From: an uncultured Oscillospiraceae bacterium
GTDB taxonomy: Bacteria > Bacillota > Clostridia > Oscillospirales > Oscillospiraceae
Assembly (NCBI GenBank): GCA_958438185.1
Contig: CAUBQU010000072.1
Coordinates: 1-6,893, forward strand
Reading direction: 5' to 3'
DNA: 6,893 nt
In this document: positions 1-5,544 of the stretch, one piece after another
Layout: each line of letters begins with the position of its first letter
Position numbering within the stretch: position 1 is the stretch's first letter
Notes under the pieces: model-generated
Database searches by the model: none
Told to the model about the DNA's origin: nothing
The model's input: only the letters and a program-made list of their open reading frames with translations
Made by a program: the position numbers and the translations under genes

Positions 1-510
1 CTTGGCGTCCAGCGCGCCGAAGGGCTCGTCCAGCAGCAGGATATCCGCGTCCATGGCCAGCGCCCGGGCGATGGCCACCCGCTGCCGCATCCCGCCGGAG
101 AGCTGGTAGGGGTATTTATCCGCCGCATCTGCCATCTCGACCTTGGTCAGATACGCCATCGCCAGGGCAGCGGCCTCCGCCTTGGGCATCGCCCGCCGCG
201 CCTGCCGGATGCCAAACTGCACGTTTTTCTTTGCGCTCATCCATGGAAACAGGGCGTAATTCTGAAAGACGACTGCTCGATCCGGCCCCGGACCGGCCAT
301 CGGATGGCCGTCCAAAAGGACGGTCCCCTCGGTCGGGTCCTGCAGGCCGGAGAGCAGCCGTAGGAGGGTCGTTTTGCCGCAGCCGGAATGGCCCAGGATG
401 CAGATAAACTCGCCTTCCTCAATCGTAATATTCAGATCGTCCAGCGCCCGGAAGCACTGGCCCTGTTGGCCATAGCAAAAGCGCACGTGAGATAACGAAA
501 GCTTTGCCAT
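1..510 (-). CDS. ABC transporter ATP-binding protein, NitT/TauT (SsuB/TauB-like) family, 3' end outside window
   Basis: Cytoplasmic ATPase that powers an ABC importer working with the lipoprotein encoded just upstream. The 170 visible residues run through most of the nucleotide-binding domain: Walker A GHSGCGKT (residues 40-47), Q-loop Gln83 in VVFQNYALFPW, the signature LSGGM (137-141) followed by RQRVAIARAL, Walker B ILLLDEP (157-163) and the D-loop around ALDA (166-169). The H-loop and the C-terminus lie beyond the left edge. The stretch GPGPDRAVVFQNYALFPW is typical of the nitrate/sulfonate/taurine ATPase group. The start is well fixed: an in-frame TAG sits at 526-528, only six codons upstream, and no other start codon lies between. 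The ATG is 11 bases after the stop of the binding-protein gene, with no recognisable Shine-Dalgarno sequence, so translation is probably coupled to the upstream gene. The family call is firm; the substrate is unknown. Confidence 0.93.
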   Translation of the reverse strand, partial: MAKLSLSHVRFCYGQQGQCFRALDDLNITIEEGEFICILGHSGCGKTTLLRLLSGLQDPTEGTVLLDGHPMAGPGPDRAVVFQNYALFPWMSAKKNVQFGIRQARRAMPKAEAAALAMAYLTKVEMADAADKYPYQLSGGMRQRVAIARALAMDADILLLDEPFGALDAK

Positions 511-521
511 AGCCGCAGCGC

Positions 522-1670
522 TTAGCTATTGTGCGCTTCGAAGTAGGTTTCCAGATCAGTCCAGAAGGTGTTATCCGGCTCACGCTCCATCAGGTTCTTG
601 AGGGCAGTGCCGTAGACGTCACTGACGACATAATCGCTCCAGTCGACCTCCACCGTGTCCTCAATCTCGCCGAGGTTCATCATGGCGTTGTAGAAGTCGA
701 TGCAAGCGTCCTTGTCCGGATCCAGGCTCAGGCGCATGGCCGGGGTGTAGGAGTCAGTGCCGTAGATCTGGGCCTGCAGGAAGTCGCGGTCCTCGCCGGA
801 ATAGTCGACCAGGATGTCCAGCGTCTCTTCCTCGTGCTGCTGGCTGTATTCGTAGCCGCGCAGGGCAGCCATTTCGAATTTCACCAGGGCATCAAAGTTT
901 TCGTTGTAGGTCGTCTCGTTGCAGGTCTGGCGGCAGCAGGGATAAACCGGCACAAAGTCGGAGACCCGGGCGACAACGTCGACACCCATCTTCTCGGCAT
1001 AGTAGCCCAGGGAAGAGTTCGTCAGGACGATGTCATATTCGCCGTTCTTGCAAGCTTCGATACCGCCGTTGGTATCGCTGTAGTAACCAAACTGAACGTC
1101 AACATCCTCGCCGATCTGGCCGATGGTCAGGCCCTGCTCTTTGAGGTAGTTCTTCAGGACCATCTGGCCCGTCTCTGCCATGAAGCAGCCGACCTTCAGG
1201 CCGACAAAGTCCTGCGCGGATTTCAGGGAAAGGGTGCTGCCTGCGGGGGCCATGATCTCAGAGCCTTCTGCAGCGGTGCCGCCGAAGACGCGCAGGGTCG
1301 TCGTGCCCTGGCTGATGAACGTCGCAGCAGCCGTGCTGCTGAACAGGTAAACGTCCAGATCGCCAGTGGAGACCGCCAGATAAGCGTCGTTCATGCTGGA
1401 GACCTTTTCAAACTGAACGTCAACGCCTTCTTCGGCGAAGTAGCCCAGCTTGTCCGCCACGAGGACGCCGACGGGCTTCGTCGAGGTGCCCATGAGACCG
1501 ACCTTCAGGGTGACAGGCTCTGCGCTGTCCTGATTATCCGTTGCGTCCGTCTGCGCCGGTTCGACCGGCTCAGAACCTTCGCTGCCCTTGTCTGCCGCCG
1601 GTGCGCCGCAGCCTGCCAGCAGAGCCAGCGTCAGCGTCAGGACCAGAAGCATTGCCAAAAACTTTTTCAT
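522..1670 (-). CDS. ABC transporter substrate-binding lipoprotein, NMT1/TauA/SsuA-like
   Basis: Extracytoplasmic binding protein, 382 residues, anchored to the outer face of the membrane. It begins with MKK, a hydrophobic stretch (about 4-19) and a lipobox LLAGC with the lipidated Cys at residue 21. A flexible acidic, Ser/Thr/Pro-rich linker follows to about residue 52. The mature domain opens with TLKVGLM and KPVGVLVADKLGYFAEEGVDVQFE, the usual N-terminal lobe signature of NMT1/THI5-like periplasmic binding proteins, with STGDLDVYLFSS (101-112) and GEYDIVLTNSS (210-220) as typical ligand-site strands. A motif PCCRQTC (residues 244-250) gives closely spaced Cys245, Cys246 and Cys250. The start at 1668-1670 is chosen because GGAGGAGAA lies seven bases upstream and the signal peptide begins there; an ATG 17 codons earlier has no ribosome binding site and would add a non-signal extension. 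It is first in an operon with the ATPase gene, 11 bases away. Candidate ligands include sulfonates, nitrate-like anions and thiamine or riboflavin precursors; none can be chosen from sequence. Confidence 0.92.
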   Translation of the reverse strand: MKKFLAMLLVLTLTLALLAGCGAPAADKGSEGSEPVEPAQTDATDNQDSAEPVTLKVGLMGTSTKPVGVLVADKLGYFAEEGVDVQFEKVSSMNDAYLAVSTGDLDVYLFSSTAAATFISQGTTTLRVFGGTAAEGSEIMAPAGSTLSLKSAQDFVGLKVGCFMAETGQMVLKNYLKEQGLTIGQIGEDVDVQFGYYSDTNGGIEACKNGEYDIVLTNSSLGYYAEKMGVDVVARVSDFVPVYPCCRQTCNETTYNENFDALVKFEMAALRGYEYSQQHEEETLDILVDYSGEDRDFLQAQIYGTDSYTPAMRLSLDPDKDACIDFYNAMMNLGEIEDTVEVDWSDYVVSDVYGTALKNLMEREPDNTFWTDLETYFEAHNS

Positions 1671-1682
1671 TTCTTCTCCTCC
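1671..1682 (-). promoter_or_regulatory. Ribosome binding site of the substrate-binding protein gene
   Basis: On the minus strand GGAGG (1678-1682) is followed by seven bases, AGAAGAA, and then ATG. This strong Shine-Dalgarno sequence decides the start codon at 1668-1670 over the earlier in-frame ATG at 1719-1721. Confidence 0.9.
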
Positions 1683-1704
1683 ATCAGAATAAAATATCAG
1701 AGTA

Positions 1705-1734
1705 GGTCTATTTGTGCTCATCTTGCATTAGACC
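1705..1734 (-). repeat. Inverted repeat in the 5' leader of the transporter operon
   Basis: Two perfect 6-base arms, GGTCTA (1729-1734) and TAGACC (1705-1710) on the minus strand, flank 18 bases. If transcription starts near 1740, the repeat begins about six bases into the transcript and could form a small stem with a large loop; as DNA it could be a split operator half-site pair. It is too short to match any riboswitch class I recognise. The repeat is directly visible, but its function is speculative. Confidence 0.4.
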
Positions 1735-1746
1735 ACATCTGATAGA

Positions 1747-1774
1747 ATTCTAGCACAATATTAGCTAATGTCAA
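1747..1774 (-). promoter_or_regulatory. Sigma-70/SigA-type promoter with extended -10 for the transporter operon
   Basis: On the minus strand there is a perfect -35 TTGACA (1769-1774), a 16-base spacer and a -10 TAGAAT (1747-1752), preceded by TGC, which forms an extended -10. The predicted start is an A near 1740, giving a leader of about 70 bases before the binding-protein ATG. The surrounding sequence is AT-rich compared with the coding regions. A perfect 10-bp palindrome, ATTAGCTAAT, lies in the spacer, and another, TAGAATTCTA, begins with the -10 itself. Either could be a repressor site. Confidence 0.82.
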
Positions 1775-1838
1775 CTGTTTTTTCCATTTTCGGTGCTATT
1801 GCTAGAGAAAATCGCAGGATATCCGTCCTTTTTCGCAT

Positions 1839-1885
1839 AAAAATGTAAATCCCGACGCCTGCCGTGCAGCAAGCGCCGGGGATTT
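1839..1885 (-). terminator. Rho-independent terminator of the rnf operon
   Basis: The minus-strand transcript leaves rnfB (TAA at 1894-1896) and about eight bases later enters a GC-rich hairpin spanning 1885-1847. Arms AAATCCC and GGGATTT form the base. After one bulged C, nine further pairs, two of them G-U, lead to a loop TGCACG. A run of five T (1839-1843) follows after ACA. The strong stem plus T-run fits intrinsic termination and separates the rnf operon from the transporter promoter about 65 bases further on. The T-run starts three bases after the stem, which may weaken it slightly. Confidence 0.83.
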
Positions 1886-1893
1886 TGCTTCTG

Positions 1894-2718
1894 TTATCTT
1901 GCTCTGGCCTCTGCCAGGTCCATATCCTGCCGCAGGTTGGCGTCCGAGATCAGATGCCGCGGGCAGTGCTCCGCGCACAGGCCGCAGGAGACGCACTTCG
2001 AATAGTCGATCTGCGCCAGGTTATCGACGACATGGATCGCATCGTTGGGGCAGATCTTCTCACACTTGCCGCAGCCCAAGCAACCGACGCTGCAGCCCTT
2101 TGTCACGGCCACGCCCTTGGCATGACTGTTGCAGGCGACGACGATATCCGCCGCATACGGCACCGGCGTGATCACGTGCCGGGGACAGACCGCCACACAG
2201 CTCATGCAGCCGACACAGCGATCCGCGTCAATAAATGCATGGCCGTTTTTCAGCGACAGCGCGCCGTATTTGCATGCCTTCAAACAAGTGCCGAAGCCCA
2301 GGCAGCCGAATTCGCAGGTCATGGGACCTTTCCCGGCGACCTTTGCCGCCGCGACGCAGTCCTGAATGCCGTCATAATGGGCCTTCTGCTTTGCGTCGAT
2401 GCCGCGGCACATGACCATCGCCACGCGGCGCTCGACCTTTGCCGCCTCCACGCCCATGATCTTGGCCATCGCCTGGGCGGAAGCGTCGCCGCCGGAGGCG
2501 CACAGGCCGATCTTTGCCTTGCCCTCCAGGACGGCCTGCGCATAAGCCGCGCAGCCGGAATAGCCGCAGCCGCCGCAGTTGGCGCCGGGCAGCGCCTCGA
2601 TCATCGGCTCCAGCCGCTCATCGGTCTCGACGGCAAACACCTTGGACGCCACCGCCAGCACCAGGCCGAACACAGCGCCCAGCACGCCCAGGACCGCAAT
2701 TGCATAAACTAAACTCAT
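1894..2718 (-). CDS. rnfB: Rnf complex subunit RnfB, polyferredoxin (ferredoxin-oxidising entry subunit)
   Basis: RnfB takes electrons from reduced ferredoxin and passes them to the membrane core of the Rnf complex. The protein has 274 residues. An N-terminal hydrophobic anchor (about 4-25) is followed by the RnfB-type Fe-S domain with Cys48, Cys51, Cys56 and Cys73 (NCGGCGYSGC). Next come Cys135-x3-Cys139-x5-Cys145-x3-Cys149 and three CxxCxxCxxxC ferredoxin motifs: 168/171/174/178, 213/216/219/223 and 242/245/248/252. This gives ligand sets for about five [4Fe-4S] clusters. Additional cysteines occur at 104, 121, 196 and 209. The chain ends about 20 residues after the last motif, so it is shorter than RnfB proteins carrying further clusters, such as that of Acetobacterium. 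The start has the strong site GGAGGT, which overlaps the rnfA stop (TGAGGAGG), with a 14-base gap between the genes. It is the last gene of the operon, directly before the terminator. Confidence 0.96.
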   Translation of the reverse strand: MSLVYAIAVLGVLGAVFGLVLAVASKVFAVETDERLEPMIEALPGANCGGCGYSGCAAYAQAVLEGKAKIGLCASGGDASAQAMAKIMGVEAAKVERRVAMVMCRGIDAKQKAHYDGIQDCVAAAKVAGKGPMTCEFGCLGFGTCLKACKYGALSLKNGHAFIDADRCVGCMSCVAVCPRHVITPVPYAADIVVACNSHAKGVAVTKGCSVGCLGCGKCEKICPNDAIHVVDNLAQIDYSKCVSCGLCAEHCPRHLISDANLRQDMDLAEARAR

Positions 2719-2732
2719 TTTGCCCTACCTCC

Positions 2733-3341
2733 TCAGAAAATCTTCATACCTGAGAAGCCCATAAACGCCAGCGCCAGTAACCCGGCAGAGATCAGCGCGA
2801 TGGGGAACCCTGAAAAGCTCTCAGGGCATTTGGCGTCCGCCGTCCGCTCCCGGACGGAAGCGAAGAGCACGATGGCGACCAAAAAGCCCAGGCCGCCGGT
2901 CAGGCCATAGACCACAGATTCAATGAAGTTATACGCCCGCTGGATATTCAGCAGCGCCACGCCCAGCACGGCGCAGTTGGTCGTGATCAGCGGCAGATAG
3001 ATGCCCAGCGCCTGGTACAGGGCCGGTACCATCTTCTGCAGGAACATTTCGACCAGCTGCACCAGCGCAGCGATGACGAGAATGAACACCACCGTCTGCA
3101 TAAACTGCAGATCGACGCCCAGGACGCTCGTTGCCGGGTCCAGGAAATACGCATTGACGACCCAGGTCACCGCTGAGGCGATGGCCATGACGAAGGTGAC
3201 CGCCACGCCCATGCCCAGGGCCGTATCCATCTTTTTCGAGACGCCCATAAAGGGGCAGATGCCCAAAAACTGGGAGAAAATAAAGTTCTCCACCAAGATC
3301 GCACCGACGGAGATCGACAGCAGGGATGTTACCAAGCTCAT
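2733..3341 (-). CDS. rnfA: Rnf complex membrane subunit RnfA
   Basis: Integral membrane subunit of 202 residues with about six transmembrane segments, homologous to NqrE and to RnfE. RnfA and RnfE form a pseudo-symmetric pair; from structures of Rnf/Nqr complexes, conserved cysteines of the two subunits hold a [2Fe-2S] cluster within the membrane. The matching residues here are Cys29 in FLGICPFMG and Cys123 in TTNCAVLGVAL. The sequence VENFIFSQFLGICPF (residues 18-32) is characteristic of the family. The loop ASVRERTADAKCPESFSGFPI (161-181) leads into the last helix, and the length is normal. Its ATG overlaps the stop of rnfE by four bases (ATGA, 3338-3341), although it also has its own strong AAGGAGGTG site. 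The overlap suggests coupled, near equimolar synthesis of the two partner subunits. Confidence 0.97.
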   Translation of the reverse strand: MSLVTSLLSISVGAILVENFIFSQFLGICPFMGVSKKMDTALGMGVAVTFVMAIASAVTWVVNAYFLDPATSVLGVDLQFMQTVVFILVIAALVQLVEMFLQKMVPALYQALGIYLPLITTNCAVLGVALLNIQRAYNFIESVVYGLTGGLGFLVAIVLFASVRERTADAKCPESFSGFPIALISAGLLALAFMGFSGMKIF

Positions 3342-3979
3342 GCCTGCACCTCCTTCTTCGCTTCTCTAGCTTCCAGCTTCTTTGTCAGCCACTGGCTAAA
3401 GGCGATCAGGCACGCCAGGGTCAGGAAGCCGCCCACCGGCAGGATCATCATCAGTGCCGGGTATGCCTCCGGCAGGATGCGCACGCCGTCGGTCGAGATC
3501 ACGCCCGCGCCAAACGTACCGCTGCCCAGGAATTCCCGGATGATGCACATGATGACCAGCGCCGCCGTGTAACCGATGCCCTGGCACAGGCCGTCGGCCG
3601 CGGATTCCAGCACGCCGTGCTTCGAGGCAAATGCCTCCGCCCGGCCGAGGATGATGCAGTTGACGACGATCAGGGGGATAAACACGCCCAGCGATTCGGA
3701 CAAGCTCGGCAGATACGCCTGCAGCAGCAGGTCGACCATCGTGACAAATCCGGCGATCACGACGATATACGACGCGATACGGATCTTATTGGGGATCACC
3801 TTCCGCAGCGCGGAAATGGCGATATTCGAGCAGATGAGAATGATCGTGACGGAGACACCCATGCCGATGCCGTTGAACAGCGTCGTCGTGATGGCCATCG
3901 TCGAGCACATGCCCAGCAGCTGCGCCAGCACCGGGTTCTTGCGCAGGAGGCCGTCTTTTAATTGTTGTTTGAAATTCAT
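3338..3979 (-). CDS. rnfE: Rnf complex membrane subunit RnfE
   Basis: Integral membrane subunit of 213 residues, homologous to NqrD and paired with RnfA. It opens with a short cytoplasmic amphipathic stretch, then GLLRKNPVLAQLLGMCSTMA (residues 10-29), where Cys25 is the first expected ligand of the intramembrane [2Fe-2S] cluster. IVVNCIILGRAEAFASKH (104-121) supplies Cys108, the second. About six hydrophobic helices are visible, and the C-terminus is a charged tail (LTKKLEAREAKKEVQA) on the cytoplasmic side. The start has a strong AAGGAGGGG site and lies 12 bases after the rnfG stop. The 3' end overlaps rnfA by four bases. Length and motifs are all as expected for a functional subunit. Confidence 0.97.
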   Translation of the reverse strand: MNFKQQLKDGLLRKNPVLAQLLGMCSTMAITTTLFNGIGMGVSVTIILICSNIAISALRKVIPNKIRIASYIVVIAGFVTMVDLLLQAYLPSLSESLGVFIPLIVVNCIILGRAEAFASKHGVLESAADGLCQGIGYTAALVIMCIIREFLGSGTFGAGVISTDGVRILPEAYPALMMILPVGGFLTLACLIAFSQWLTKKLEAREAKKEVQA

Positions 3980-3991
3980 AAACGCCCCTCC

Positions 3992-4537
3992 TTATCCCTG
4001 ATAGGCGGCCACACAGGCCGTCGCCGCGTTGACGGCGGTGCAGATGGCATTGGCAGAGACCGTCGCGCCGCTGATGTAATCGACATCGGCGGTCGTCAGA
4101 TCCTGACCCTTGCCCTGGAAGCTATCGCGGAAGCGGGTGCCCTTTTCGCTATTCTGGGCGTAGACCGCGCCCAGGCCCGGCGTCTCGCTCTGGTCGATGA
4201 TGGAGATGCCGGTGACATTTCCATCCGTCCCGACGCCGACCATCAGGGTGATCATCCCCTGGGATCCGGAGCAGGTCGCCTGCAGGACATAGCCCGCATC
4301 CCCGGCCTGGTACATTGTATCAATGAGGCCGGTCTCGTCGCGATAGTCTGTAATTTCTGTGTATGCGTCCGCCGCAAGCACCTGGGCCATGGCGTCCGCC
4401 GTTTTCTGCGCCTTGATCTCGGCGATCTTATCTGCCGTGACCTGGTTGACCAGGCCCAGCAGCGCCGCGGTAATCACGGTGATAAGCAGCAGGACGATGG
4501 TCAGCCGCAGAATATAACGTCCGTTTCCCTGTTTCAT
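3992..4537 (-). CDS. rnfG: Rnf complex subunit RnfG, covalent FMN carrier
   Basis: Single-span subunit of 181 residues. A transmembrane helix (about 9-32) anchors an extracytoplasmic FMN-binding domain. The flavinylation motif DYISGATVSANAI is present, so FMN should be joined through a phosphoester bond to Thr159 by an ApbE-type flavin transferase; no apbE gene lies in the window. The conserved SETPGLG segment (117-123) and the GVGTDGNVTGISIIDQ strands (101-116) are family hallmarks. RnfG relays electrons within the membrane part of the complex. The ATG overlaps the rnfD stop by four bases (ATGA, 4534-4537), and the upstream site AAAGGCGG is weaker than those of its neighbours, which fits coupling to rnfD, the other flavinylated subunit. 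The protein is of typical length for RnfG in Clostridia. Confidence 0.96.
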   Translation of the reverse strand: MKQGNGRYILRLTIVLLLITVITAALLGLVNQVTADKIAEIKAQKTADAMAQVLAADAYTEITDYRDETGLIDTMYQAGDAGYVLQATCSGSQGMITLMVGVGTDGNVTGISIIDQSETPGLGAVYAQNSEKGTRFRDSFQGKGQDLTTADVDYISGATVSANAICTAVNAATACVAAYQG

Positions 4538-5532
4538 GCCGCACCGCCTTTCTTCTCCACGCCGAAGCGCCGGGGCAGGCCGACCTTATCCAGCAGACCG
4601 ACACATGCGTTCATGATGAGGATCGCGTAGGACACGCCCTCCGGGTATGAGCCGAAGTAGCGGATGAGCACCGTCAGCGCGCCGCAGCCGATGCCAAAGA
4701 TGACCTGGCCCCAGCGTGTCACCGGTGACGTGACATAATCCGTCGCCATAAAGATCGCGCCCAGCATCAGGCCGCCGGAGAACACCTGGTAAGCCATCCA
4801 GGTAAGGCGGTCGTTGCCCTGGGGGAAGAGGAAGGTCAGCACCGCGACCGTCGCGATAAAGCACAGGGGGATGCGCGGCATAATGACCCGCCGCACGACG
4901 AGATACGCGCCGCCCAGCAAAAGCAGCAGGGCCGACGTCTCGCCGATACAGCCGCCGATGTTGCCGACAAAGGAATTCATCACTGTCGTCTCTGGCAGTG
5001 CGCCTGTTTTCATGGCCGCCAGCGGCGTCGCCGCCGTCATGCCGTCGAGGACGGAGACGTCGGTGAAATTCGAGAATACAGCAACATGCGTGCCGGACTT
5101 GACCCATGTCGTCATCAGCACGGCCCAGGAGAAGAGGAAAGCTCTGCCCACCAGGGCCGGGTTCATAAAGTTTTTACCGATGCCGCCGAAGAGCTGCTTT
5201 GTCACGATGATCGCGATAAAGTCGCCCACGATGATGGCCCAATAGGGCATTGTCACCGGGCAGACAAAGGCGAGCAGGATGCCAGTCACGACGGCGGAGC
5301 CGTCGCCGATGGTGCAGTCCAGCTTCATGATCTTGCGATAGCCCCACTCAAAGAACACGCACGCCGCCACGGACACCAGCACGACCGTCAGCGCCCGGAA
5401 GCCGAAGAAATAGACCGACGCGACCAGCGCAGGCAGCAGCGCAATGCACACATCCCGCATGATGCTGGCCGTGGATTGGCTGGCCCGGATATGGGGCGAG
5501 GAGGAGACAGAGAGATTTTTCAGTTCCAGCAT
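4534..5532 (-). CDS. rnfD: Rnf complex membrane subunit RnfD, covalent FMN and ion translocation
   Basis: Multi-span membrane protein of 332 residues, related to NqrB, with about eight to ten hydrophobic segments. The N-terminal cytoplasmic stretch SSSPHIRASQSTASIMRDV is typical. GGIGKNFMNPALVGRAFL (residues 116-133) is a highly conserved family motif. DGMTAATPLA (163-172) is the flavinylation site, with Thr169 as the expected FMN acceptor; it has Thr-Ala-Ala-Thr where RnfG has Ser-Gly-Ala-Thr. FMATDYVTSPVTRWGQ (261-276) is another conserved block. RnfD is the subunit thought to take part in ion movement coupled to electron transfer; whether the ion is Na+ or H+ cannot be told here. A near-perfect AGGAGGTGA site precedes the ATG and overlaps the end of rnfC, 12 bases away. 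The 3' end overlaps rnfG by four bases. Confidence 0.97.
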   Translation of the reverse strand: MLELKNLSVSSSPHIRASQSTASIMRDVCIALLPALVASVYFFGFRALTVVLVSVAACVFFEWGYRKIMKLDCTIGDGSAVVTGILLAFVCPVTMPYWAIIVGDFIAIIVTKQLFGGIGKNFMNPALVGRAFLFSWAVLMTTWVKSGTHVAVFSNFTDVSVLDGMTAATPLAAMKTGALPETTVMNSFVGNIGGCIGETSALLLLLGGAYLVVRRVIMPRIPLCFIATVAVLTFLFPQGNDRLTWMAYQVFSGGLMLGAIFMATDYVTSPVTRWGQVIFGIGCGALTVLIRYFGSYPEGVSYAILIMNACVGLLDKVGLPRRFGVEKKGGAA

Positions 5533-5544
5533 ACCTTCACCTCC

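Noticed and set aside
1088..1424. A 16-base direct repeat, caaactgaacgtcaac, at 1088-1103 and 1409-1424.
   Set aside because: Both copies are in frame and encode the same short strand, Val-Asp-Val-Gln-Phe. This fits chance or the similar lobes of a binding protein using preferred codons, not a mobile or regulatory repeat.
1668..1721. An earlier in-frame ATG for the binding protein, adding 17 residues.
   Set aside because: It has no ribosome binding site, lies inside the leader inverted repeat, and would put a non-signal segment in front of a normal lipoprotein signal peptide.
531..1742. Plus-strand open frame of about 400 codons opposite the binding-protein gene.
   Set aside because: It is in codon register with the sense gene and open for the same compositional reason. 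The sense strand has a signal peptide, lipobox, family motifs, promoter and ribosome binding site.
1801..1835. A short palindrome GGATATCC near 1818-1825 followed by T-rich sequence, considered as a second terminator.
   Set aside because: The stem is only four pairs once a loop is allowed, too weak next to the clear terminator at 1839-1885.
1864..2712. Plus-strand open frame opposite rnfB, and similar ones opposite rnfE and rnfG.
   Set aside because: All share the codon register of clear rnf genes and show no domain, signal or ribosome binding site.
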